64,000 nt of DNA from Parabacteroides acidifaciens (lineage in GTDB: Bacteria > Bacteroidota > Bacteroidia > Bacteroidales > Tannerellaceae), in assembly GCF_003363715.1 (NCBI RefSeq), contig NZ_QREV01000001.1, positions 62,001 to 126,000 on the forward strand, written 5' to 3'. Below are positions 57,254-64,000 of the stretch, one piece after another; the stretch's first letter is position 1, and each line of letters starts with the position of its first letter. The notes beneath the pieces were generated by a model that worked only from the letters and a program-made list of their open reading frames with translations, did no database searches and was not told the origin of the DNA. The position numbers and the translations under genes were made by a program.

Positions 57254-58807
57254 TTAGAACTGGAAATAGATAAAAGGCTGCACTCCAGCACTTTTAAACT
57301 GTACAACGACAAAGATGGCCACTGCCAGCATCACCGCTTGCACAAGTAAAGGAGAACGAGTCACAACTGCCTGCAACCCGTTTTCTGCCGATTTAGGCAT
57401 GAAATGCATGACATAACCGATCACCATCAGGATAAATACCCCTTTATAGCCCATGACAAACTGCATGAACACTTCCGGATGGAAGTTTGTAAAAATCTGT
57501 GTCAGCACCTCGCCTACCGTCTGCATCGAATCGGCACGGAACAAGATCCAGCCGAAACAAACCAGATGAAAAGTAATCAATATTCCTAAAACTCTTCTCC
57601 AAGGCTTCATATCCGAGCCTAACGGTTTGAAACTACTGAAATGGCCCATCACAAACTTATGAATAGCCAAAGCGACTCCATGTAAAGCTCCCCAAAGGAT
57701 AAAACTGATGGAAGCCCCATGCCATAAACCGCCCAACAGCATTGTAATCAACAGGTTTATATACGTTCGTATTTTACCTTTTCTATTTCCGCCGAGCGAA
57801 ATATACAAATAATCTTTCAACCACGAAGAAAGAGAGATGTGCCAACGTCGCCAAAATTCCGTAATTGTTGCAGACTGATAAGGCGAATCGAAGTTTATAT
57901 TGAAACGGAAACCCAGCAGCAGGGCTATACCGATTGCCATATCCGAATAGCCCGAAAAGTCACAATATATCTGCAAAGCATAGCCATATACCCCCATCAG
58001 GTTCTCCACTCCCGTATAGAGTAAAGGGGCATCGAAAATACGGTCTACAAAGTTAAGGCTGATATAATCGGATATAACTGTTTTCTTGAAAAGACCGCAC
58101 AAGACCAGGAACAGGCCTTCGCCGAACTGTGCCCGTGTGACGGCAGGCACTTTATAAATCTGCGGAAGGAAGTCACGTGCCCGGACAATAGGGCCGGCCA
58201 CCAGCTGCGGAAAGAAAGAGACATAAAAGACGTAGTCGATCCAACGGTGAAGCGGCTCTATCCTCCCCCGGTACACATCGATCACATAGCTGATCGTCTG
58301 GAAGGTAAAGAATGAAATACCGACCGGCAAGAAGATATCCAACGGCTGGTAAGTGATACTTTGCAAAGAGGTATTACCCAACTGATAGCCTAACTCGTGA
58401 CCAATCGTCGCAACGATTTCCCGCAAGAAATTAAAATACTTGAAATATCCCAATAATCCGAGATCGATGCACAAACTCAAGATTACCCAAGCCTTGCGTC
58501 CCCATTTAGGTGCAGTCCGGACAATACGTTGCGCAATAAAAAAGTCGGACGTCGCAACAAACAACAACAGGAAAAAGAAGAACCCGCTGCTTTTATAATA
58601 GAAATAGATAGAAAACAGTGTGACATAAATAATACGTGCCAACAAATGTTTCCTTAATGACATATAAATAATCAGGAAACCGATAAAAAGGAAAAAGAAC
58701 AGTCCGCTACTGAATAATATCGGTGCGTTATGATGGTAAAGAAAAAGCTCCCCAAGCTTCTCAATCGAAAATCCTCCTATATTATTTAAAATATCACCTG
58801 TCATCAT
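57254..58807 (-). CDS. MBOAT-family O-acyltransferase (AlgI-like)
   Basis: 517 residues with many membrane helices (about 10). Conserved MBOAT/AlgI segments FWRRWHISLSSWLKDYLYIS and MLLGGLWHGASISFILWG, the latter with the invariant histidine. It likely moves acetyl groups across the inner membrane to sugars outside, together with SGNH proteins. It overlaps the upstream SGNH gene by 14 nt. Confidence 0.93.
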   Translation of the reverse strand: MMTGDILNNIGGFSIEKLGELFLYHHNAPILFSSGLFFFLFIGFLIIYMSLRKHLLARIIYVTLFSIYFYYKSSGFFFFLLLFVATSDFFIAQRIVRTAPKWGRKAWVILSLCIDLGLLGYFKYFNFLREIVATIGHELGYQLGNTSLQSITYQPLDIFLPVGISFFTFQTISYVIDVYRGRIEPLHRWIDYVFYVSFFPQLVAGPIVRARDFLPQIYKVPAVTRAQFGEGLFLVLCGLFKKTVISDYISLNFVDRIFDAPLLYTGVENLMGVYGYALQIYCDFSGYSDMAIGIALLLGFRFNINFDSPYQSATITEFWRRWHISLSSWLKDYLYISLGGNRKGKIRTYINLLITMLLGGLWHGASISFILWGALHGVALAIHKFVMGHFSSFKPLGSDMKPWRRVLGILITFHLVCFGWILFRADSMQTVGEVLTQIFTNFHPEVFMQFVMGYKGVFILMVIGYVMHFMPKSAENGLQAVVTRSPLLVQAVMLAVAIFVVVQFKSAGVQPFIYFQF

Positions 58808-60092
58808 CTTTCTTATTTTTCGTTTGCATCAAGGCCCGGTACAACAGTGTTCCCTGTTCCCGGTAGCCCTCTTTCGTAAAGTGGATACGGTCGCGCCCCA
58901 TTAACCGTTCTTTATGCCATTTGGTACAAGAGCTTTTACCTCCCGTAGCCGTAAATAAATCCCAACAGGCAAGCCCCTCTTCATGAGCGACTTTTACGAG
59001 CGCCTTTGCCGCAAGCTGGGTATTTGCATTACGGACATAAGTACGTTTCTTGTCTACATAGGTCCGTTTGTAACATTCCGGCGGTGTAGTAAGCAGGATG
59101 GCTGTATCCGGCATATATTTCTTAACGAGCGAAATAAACGCCCGTACCTGTCCGCTAAATTCTTCGCTGTTGAAACGGCGGCCGAACGTCTCGTTCGTGC
59201 CCAGCGAAACAATCAGCAAAGAAGGTTTCAACAAGGCTAACTGCCGCACATAGGATTCGTCCGTATAATTGACAAACATAGCCCCGTTTACCCCAATCGA
59301 GTGGTATAAAACACCCGGATTCCCGTTTGTCAAGCTAAAGCCATAATAAACATTCCTGAAGGAAGAAGCCGGAAGCAACTGGTCCGTTCCTTGTTTCCTC
59401 CGGGTACTGTGGAGTTGCAGCGTATCGACAGGATAAGCGATACGGAATGTATCAGCCATAACACCAGCCACAGCCGGAACCATAGCCAAAGAAGTCTGTA
59501 CGGAATCTTTCAACGGCCCGGTAGGCAACATCGGCATGGATTTCTCCCCCCGATAAAAAATAGCCTGGCTAAAAGAATAACCGGCCCCGTTGTTCGGGGC
59601 AATCCGCACATCCAGATTAATCGAAGGAGAGACGGATTGAATGCCGATTCCTCCGATTCCGACCGGACATTTTTTGTTTGCCTGGATACAGCGTCCGGCC
59701 ACCCATTCCCGGATGGCGGAAGAGATAAAATAATCGTCCGGCTCGTTCGTCCGGCTCAACTTAAAGGGAGCGATCCATCCGCGTCCGGCATTTCCGAACT
59801 GCGCCTGTAAAAGACGCATCATCTGTCCGGAATAATACCCGGCCTGTATATGGGAATCTCCCAGATGGACAACCGTAAGAACAGTGTCTTTCCCTGCCCG
59901 CAATGAATCCAACCCGGCAAAGAAGGGCTGCAAAGAGGAAGGCGACATGATAGAATCCACCTCTTTCCCAATCGAATAAGAAAGTGAAGGGAGAGGGATT
60001 GTATCCAATTTTTCTTGGGCTCCGGCAGCACTTATTGCCATCAGCGCCAGACAAACCATCAGACTAACGAGCCACTTTGTCTGCTTCATCAT
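58794..60092 (-). CDS. periplasmic SGNH/GDSL hydrolase-like protein (O-acetyl transfer partner)
   Basis: 432 residues, signal peptide to ~A25 (MAISAAGA|QEK). Block I nucleophile S80 in HLGDSHIQAG, block III LIVSLGTNETFG, block V DRIHFTKEGY with the catalytic Asp/His. Related to the AlgJ/AlgX and PatB groups that handle acetyl groups with MBOAT proteins. Overlaps the neighbouring SGNH gene by 29 nt and MBOAT by 14 nt, a tightly coupled operon. Confidence 0.88.
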   Translation of the reverse strand: MMKQTKWLVSLMVCLALMAISAAGAQEKLDTIPLPSLSYSIGKEVDSIMSPSSLQPFFAGLDSLRAGKDTVLTVVHLGDSHIQAGYYSGQMMRLLQAQFGNAGRGWIAPFKLSRTNEPDDYFISSAIREWVAGRCIQANKKCPVGIGGIGIQSVSPSINLDVRIAPNNGAGYSFSQAIFYRGEKSMPMLPTGPLKDSVQTSLAMVPAVAGVMADTFRIAYPVDTLQLHSTRRKQGTDQLLPASSFRNVYYGFSLTNGNPGVLYHSIGVNGAMFVNYTDESYVRQLALLKPSLLIVSLGTNETFGRRFNSEEFSGQVRAFISLVKKYMPDTAILLTTPPECYKRTYVDKKRTYVRNANTQLAAKALVKVAHEEGLACWDLFTATGGKSSCTKWHKERLMGRDRIHFTKEGYREQGTLLYRALMQTKNKKDDDR

Positions 60093-61512
60093 AAAACTCT
60101 TTTTCTAATAATATTGCTTTTAACAAGGCAGAAGCGATCTCTTTTCCTCCCCTGAAACTTAAATGCGTATAATCCTTGCTGGCCCAATTGTTCTCCACAA
60201 AACGGACCATGCTGTTCTCGCCTCCCATCGCTCCGAACACATTCCAGAATGTGACACCCGAACGGCGGGCAGCTTGGCGTTGTGCATGGAGCAACGCCAA
60301 CACGGCAGGCATCGTCTCAAACGTTCCGTCCACTTGCCGGCTTCTGTCCGACACACCCAGCATCAGCACATCGGCATCCGGAAAACAAGTCCTAACATGA
60401 TGCACAGCTTCTTCCATCCGTTTTGCATACCAGCCATACTGTAGAATGCTGTCGCTGACAATGTTCAACCCATATTGCAGGATTACCAGATCATACGGGC
60501 GCAGGGCATTCAGCTCCCGGCAACGGGCACTGTCCAACCGTGTCAAGATCATACCCGAATTTCCGCGCAAGGAATAATTGTCGACAATCACTCCCGAATT
60601 ATCTTCCAACGCGACTCCGAGTGCACGGAAACCGGCTGTATCGGCAAAAGCAAAGGAGGCCTCCGTAAAAGTCCCCGTACGTTCATATTGGGTAATAACG
60701 GAAGTCGGCTTCAGTACCTCGCGGATCGTATCCTGCGTCCCGTTGCAGATCAGTGTCATCCGGGTGCGGGTATTTTTCTCATACAAGAACTTGAGGGAAG
60801 ATACGGTCTTTAGCTCCGGATAGCGGTCTGTTGTTTTAACAGAGACAGAGGGATGATCGCTTTCCGGCTCGAACGTCATCCCGGAAAGTGTGTACCGGTG
60901 GTGATGATCGGTCAGCATCGACCAGGTGTTCCATCCTTCAGCCTCCTGCTCGATAGTCGGACGGAATTGTGCGGCAACAGATGTAATAGGAATAAAACCG
61001 ACTCCCCGCCCGCCAAACTCCTTCTGCATCCCGGAACGGAAATCAGCGACCACAATATCTCCTTCGATAAACGAGTCTCCCAAAAACGCCACACGAACCG
61101 GGCGCTCCTGCTTCCGACTGTCCCTCAAAGCAGCAAAGAAGCGTTTGAGGCCTATATGCCCTACTGAATAATCTTCAATATGCGTTCCCAACGAATCGGC
61201 TCCCCGGTCTGCATACATGACTTTATAAAGTGAATCGCGTAAAGCCAATGCCACGGAATCGATACCTGTCGTTTTCAGAATAGAATCGCGCACAGCAGCC
61301 GAATCGATCCGGACCGTATCCGGTTGTTCAAGCTGCATACGCAAAGAATCCATCGAGAGGGATTCCTGCTTTATCCTGATATCGGAAAGCAAATCAACCT
61401 TTTTTATTTTCATCCCGAACAACCGGTCCGGTAAGTAATATAGTCCTAAACAGATTCCTAATGCAATAAGTAACAGGAGCAAAAGCCTGCCGAAATTATC
61501 ATCTTTATTCAT
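60064..61512 (-). CDS. membrane-anchored SGNH hydrolase-like protein (O-acetyl transfer partner)
   Basis: 482 residues. One N-terminal membrane anchor (LLLLLLIALGICLGLYYL), then a periplasmic domain with nucleophile S147 in FLGDSFIEGD, LVILQYGLNI and the catalytic pair in DYTHLSFRGG. First gene of the operon. Two SGNH proteins with one MBOAT suggest a division of labour between acetyl transfer and de-acetylation or substrate binding (inference). Confidence 0.87.
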   Translation of the reverse strand: MNKDDNFGRLLLLLLIALGICLGLYYLPDRLFGMKIKKVDLLSDIRIKQESLSMDSLRMQLEQPDTVRIDSAAVRDSILKTTGIDSVALALRDSLYKVMYADRGADSLGTHIEDYSVGHIGLKRFFAALRDSRKQERPVRVAFLGDSFIEGDIVVADFRSGMQKEFGGRGVGFIPITSVAAQFRPTIEQEAEGWNTWSMLTDHHHRYTLSGMTFEPESDHPSVSVKTTDRYPELKTVSSLKFLYEKNTRTRMTLICNGTQDTIREVLKPTSVITQYERTGTFTEASFAFADTAGFRALGVALEDNSGVIVDNYSLRGNSGMILTRLDSARCRELNALRPYDLVILQYGLNIVSDSILQYGWYAKRMEEAVHHVRTCFPDADVLMLGVSDRSRQVDGTFETMPAVLALLHAQRQAARRSGVTFWNVFGAMGGENSMVRFVENNWASKDYTHLSFRGGKEIASALLKAILLEKEFYDEADKVAR

Positions 61513-61534
61513 CTAATCATCTCTTTCGAAGGGA

Positions 61535-61542
61535 CAAAGATA
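61535..61542 (-). promoter_or_regulatory. -7 promoter box of the O-acetylation operon
   Basis: Minus strand TATCTTTG matches TAnnTTTG, 22 nt upstream of ATG 61512. Confidence 0.6.
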
Positions 61543-61642
61543 ATGATAAATATGAAGCTTGCCCCGGTAGGTCTGCCGTAAATCACAATTTATCGCAAAC
61601 TAAGCCGTTTATAATATGCAAGTAACAATAAAACAATATAGA

Positions 61643-62203
61643 ATGGAAACACCGGAAAACAAAAGTTGGAAAGTACTGAAAAGCGAATATCTGTTCCGTA
61701 AACCCTGGTTCACCGTACGCCGTGAAGAAGTGGAATTGCCGAATGGGAACAAAATACCCGAATATTATGTGTTTGAATATCCGGAATGGATCAATGTAAT
61801 CGCGATAACCAAAGACCGGAAATTTGTCTTTGTAAGCCAGTACCGTCATGGACTGGGGATTGCAGCCTATGAACTTTGTGCCGGTGTCTGTGAGAAAGAA
61901 GACGCATCCCCGCTTGTTTCCGCCCAGCGGGAACTGTTGGAAGAGACCGGCTACGGAAATGGGAACTGGAGCGAACTGATGGTAGTCGGCGTTAATCCCA
62001 GTACACATACCAACCTGACATATTGCTATCTTGCCACCGATGTAGAGCCTGTCATGGCCCAACATCTCGAAGCAACGGAAGATCTGAGCGTCCATCTTTT
62101 GACACTCGATGAAGTAAAAGAACTCCTGATAAACGACCGGATCAAACAAGCGCTTCATGCCGCCCCGCTCTGGAAGTATATGGCGTTAAACCATCTTATC
62201 TGA
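61643..62203 (+). CDS. Nudix hydrolase (ADP-ribose pyrophosphatase-like)
   Basis: 186 residues from ATG 61643 (METPENKSWKVLK); ATG 61616 in frame is possible. Nudix region: ELCAGVCEKEDASPLVSAQ then RELLEETGYG. The second half RELLEETGY is perfect, but in the first half Asp stands where the box needs Glu and there is one extra residue before RE, so the loop deviates from GX5EX7REUXEEXGU. SQYRHGLG and NPSTHTNLTYC fit the ADP-ribose pyrophosphatase/NUDT5 group. The substrate is not certain. Confidence 0.85.
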   Translation: METPENKSWKVLKSEYLFRKPWFTVRREEVELPNGNKIPEYYVFEYPEWINVIAITKDRKFVFVSQYRHGLGIAAYELCAGVCEKEDASPLVSAQRELLEETGYGNGNWSELMVVGVNPSTHTNLTYCYLATDVEPVMAQHLEATEDLSVHLLTLDEVKELLINDRIKQALHAAPLWKYMALNHLI

Positions 62204-62249
62204 TTATTGTAGTACCTCACGAAGTACAATAGGTTCAGTTTTTTGCAGA

Positions 62250-62386
62250 ACTGAACTATCCCGTTCCCGCGCTCCGACGCGGGATCGCAAAGGAACAGGT
62301 TTTATCCAAAACTGGTAAATGATGATTCAGGATACGGCAGGCTATTTTGCGATCCCGCGTCGAAGCGCGGGAACGAGGTAGTTCAC
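62250..62386. repeat. BIME-like palindromic element, copy c
   Basis: About 137 bp. Terminal inverted repeats (CTGAACTATCCCG / CGAGGTAGTTCA) and two GC-rich hairpins, CCCGCG-CTCCGA-CGCGGG and its partner, each next to ATCGCA. The middle contains GGAACAGGTTTTATCC, also present in copies a and b, and TAAATGATGATT, also found at 33401. A separate 8-bp hairpin GTTCAGTT / AACTGAAC lies just upstream (62233-62256). Confidence 0.85.
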
Positions 62387-62440
62387 TTTTTCTTAAATAT
62401 GCTCCCTTTCAACTTTCAACTCTTAACTTTCAACTCCCCC

Positions 62441-62951
62441 GGGGGGCTTATTGTATAAAACGCATTTTTCAGGCTCAAAAGACATCCGAAACAAAACAAA
62501 TGTTAATCCGTTTTTTGGGCCTCAAAAAGGGACTTTTTCCTCTTTTTTGAGTGTTTTCAACAATTACGACCGTCCTCTTTGCCATTATGACCGTGCTAAT
62601 AGGTAGTGCACTCGGCACCTCGCGAAGATTAGGACGGTCGTAATGGCGATTTGCACGGTCGTAATTGAAAAGAGGACTGTCTTTAGGGCAAAAAAGTCCC
62701 TGAATTTCCTTGGGATATTCGGAACGCCGTCCGTTTTATTTTCAAATATTCGATTCTCCGGGAGTTAAGGTTTATCACTTTGTCGCTGTTTCCGGTTTTC
62801 GACAAACAAATTGCATGCTTTTTGGAATGGGCTCGGCAGCTCATTTTCTCTGTTGTCATCCGTAAAAGCTAAAACCATGAAAAGAGTCAATCCAAAATCG
62901 ATCAAGATTTCGGACGAAATAGAAAAACGGCTGAAATAGGGGGTTATTGTA
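62441..62951 (+). repeat. 510-bp dispersed element, copy 3
   Basis: Bounded by GGGGGGCTTATTGTA and GGGGGTTATTGTA. The 160-nt core (62542-62701) has ATTACGACCGT at 62563 and ATTATGACCGT at 62584, and inverted ACGGTCGTAAT at 62634 and 62655, all in 21-nt register, symmetric about 62614, with 10-nt spacers. The left flank is 94 nt and the right flank 242 nt, the same sizes as in copy 1. The gene-free tract 62204-63132 is otherwise filled by the BIME-like element and the corA leader. Confidence 0.85.
62877..62939 (+). other. conserved 20-codon reading frame in the repeat element, ribbon-helix-helix-like
   Basis: ATG 62877 to TAG 62939 encodes a 20-residue peptide containing SIKISDEIEKRL, resembling the start of ribbon-helix-helix (CopG/Arc) antitoxins. 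The same frame occurs in copy 1 (GTG start, 39 codons) with a synonymous GAC/GAT change, but is frameshifted in copy 2. It could be a translated peptide or the remnant of a longer gene. Confidence 0.4.
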
Positions 62952-62993
62952 ATCTTTTTATTAGCAATAGGGTTCAGTATTGCCGATTTTTTC

Positions 62994-63001
62994 TATCTTT
63001 G
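62994..63001 (+). promoter_or_regulatory. -7 promoter box of the corA gene
   Basis: TATCTTTG matches TAnnTTTG, about 132 nt before the corA start codon, giving a long leader. Confidence 0.6.
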
Positions 63002-63026
63002 CAGCCGTAAAAAGTAATTATAAATT

Positions 63027-63074
63027 ATGGACGACAGTATTCCGCGAGAAACAAAAACAGTAAGTAACAAATAA
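63027..63074 (+). CDS. possible leader peptide of corA
   Basis: ATG 63027 to TAA 63074, 15 codons (MDDSIPRETKTVSNK), beginning about 19 nt after the likely transcription start. Two aspartates and a proline are near its start. In Salmonella a short leader gene (corL) controls corA by transcript termination; a similar role here is a hypothesis. Nothing else supports translation. Confidence 0.35.
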   Translation: MDDSIPRETKTVSNK

Positions 63075-63080
63075 CGTCGG

Positions 63081-63131
63081 AGAGGTTATAGCATTGCCTC
63101 TGCGCGTTGTAAAACAACGAAAGGAGGCAAT
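63081..63131 (+). promoter_or_regulatory. ribosome-binding-site hairpin in the corA leader
   Basis: ATTGCCTC (63093-63100) pairs perfectly with GAGGCAAT (63124-63131), which includes the Shine-Dalgarno AAGGAGG; inside is CGTTGT-AAA-ACAACG (63105-63119). An alternative stem, AGAGG (63081-63085) with CCTCT (63097-63101), would free the ribosome binding site. This is a plausible translation switch, found by eye only. Confidence 0.45.
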
Positions 63132-63132
63132 A

Positions 63133-64000
63133 ATGAGATCATTTCTTTATTGTGAAGCCGGTTTTGTGGAAAAAGACCAATGGCTTCCAAACAGCTGGAT
63201 TAATGTAGAATGTCCCACACCGGATGATATCCATTATCTGACAAACGAATTCAATGTTCCCGAATCTTTTTTAAGTGATGTGGCCGATACGGACGAACGC
63301 CCGCGTATCGAATACGAAGGCAACTGGTTACTGACAATTATCCGTATCCCGGTACAAAGTCAGGAGCACGGCATCCCTTTTACGACTATTCCTTTGGGAA
63401 TCATGACAAACAACGAAGTGATCGTTTCTGTCTGTTATTACAAGACGGAACTGATCCCCGATTTCATCCGCTATACACGTCGTAAGGAAGTGGTGGTACG
63501 CCATAAATATGATTTGATCCTGCGACTTATCCACTCGTCTGCCGTCTGGTTCCTGAAGTATCTGAAACAGATCAATAATGAGGTGGCACATGCAGAGAAA
63601 GCCCTGGAAAAGAGCATCCGGAATGAAGACTTGCTCCGGCTGATGAAACTGGAAAAAAGTATGGTTTATTTCAACACTTCCATTCGTGGCAATGAAGTGA
63701 TGCTTACCAAACTGCAAAGTATTTTCCAGGAGCCGATCTATATGGATAACGAGCTATTGGAGGATGTGGAAACCGAGTTGAAACAGGCGCACCTGACAGT
63801 CAATATCTACAGCGATATCCTGACCGGTACGATGGATGCTTTCGCCTCCATCATTTCCAACAATGTGAACACCATCATGAAGCGCATGACCTCAATCTCC
63901 ATCATCCTGATGGTCCCCACTCTTATCGCCAGTTTCTACGGGATGAACGTCCCGGTTTATGGTGAAGGTATGCCCCACGCCTTTGCCCTGATCGTCCTGG
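63133..64000 (+). CDS. corA: CorA-type magnesium/cobalt transporter (cut at right edge)
   Basis: Starts ATG 63133 (MRSFLYCEAGFVEKDQW) and runs past the window; 289 codons are visible. Cytoplasmic domain with long helices, then the first membrane helix ends in the selectivity motif YGMN (ASFYGMNVPVYGEG). Only a few residues of the second helix are visible. It forms a pentameric Mg2+ channel in the inner membrane. Its leader has a possible leader peptide and a Shine-Dalgarno-masking hairpin. Confidence 0.92.
   Translation, partial: MRSFLYCEAGFVEKDQWLPNSWINVECPTPDDIHYLTNEFNVPESFLSDVADTDERPRIEYEGNWLLTIIRIPVQSQEHGIPFTTIPLGIMTNNEVIVSVCYYKTELIPDFIRYTRRKEVVVRHKYDLILRLIHSSAVWFLKYLKQINNEVAHAEKALEKSIRNEDLLRLMKLEKSMVYFNTSIRGNEVMLTKLQSIFQEPIYMDNELLEDVETELKQAHLTVNIYSDILTGTMDAFASIISNNVNTIMKRMTSISIILMVPTLIASFYGMNVPVYGEGMPHAFALIVL

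Overview
The window looks like chromosomal DNA of a gut-type member of the Bacteroidales, most likely a Parabacteroides-like (Tannerellaceae) species. The evidence is the recurrent TAnnTTTG -7 promoter boxes, weak Shine-Dalgarno sites, lipoproteins and signal-peptide glycosidases, a DUF5686/carboxypeptidase-regulatory protein, a serine-type sulfatase and a TPP-riboswitch thiD-thiE-thiC operon. The genus is an inference. I saw no rRNA, tRNA, CRISPR array or transposase gene.

Layout. 1-7.0 kb (minus strand) is a metal-efflux operon: a CzcA-type RND pump fused to a TolC-type outer-membrane factor, a lipoprotein adaptor, then a LytS-type kinase and LytTR regulator (cut by the left edge). 7.1-12.5 kb (minus) is an oxidative pentose-phosphate block, RclA-like flavoprotein - gnd - zwf - pgl, with a 41-bp tandem repeat array between gnd and zwf. 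Two AraC regulators follow. 14.5-29.2 kb carries a DUF2156/GNAT pair, an alkyltransferase-like protein, two tandem M3 metallopeptidase lipoproteins, a sulfatase, a nitronate-monooxygenase-like enzyme, a PAS histidine kinase, an outer-membrane barrel and a DUF5686 protein. 29.4-33.4 kb is the riboswitch-controlled thiamine operon.

33.4-34.9 kb is a 1.5-kb gene-free tract built from nested repeats. Its main part is a giant inverted repeat of two ~510-bp elements around a small palindromic REP/BIME-like element. A third copy of the 510-bp element, again beside a BIME-like element, lies at 62.4-62.95 kb. In all three copies conserved flanks enclose a core of exactly 160 nt with 21-nt internal periodicity, but one copy carries a different core sequence. 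I consider this the most unusual structure in the window.

34.9-45.7 kb holds an Idh/MocA oxidoreductase, a ParE-type toxin-antitoxin pair, glyA, GH20 and GH51 glycosidases, two response-regulator genes and a dolichol-phosphate-mannose-synthase-like glycosyltransferase. 45.8-56.5 kb holds mfd (apparently TTG start), a long-chain acyl-CoA ligase, a GH2 beta-mannosidase, and an HPt/hybrid-kinase phosphorelay. 56.7-61.5 kb (minus) is a probable surface-glycan O-acetylation operon (two SGNH hydrolases, an MBOAT acyltransferase, a TonB-domain protein). The window ends with a Nudix hydrolase, the third repeat element and the start of a corA-type magnesium transporter whose leader carries a possible leader peptide and a hairpin that covers the ribosome binding site.

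All alignments and counts were made by eye; no searches or folding programs were run.
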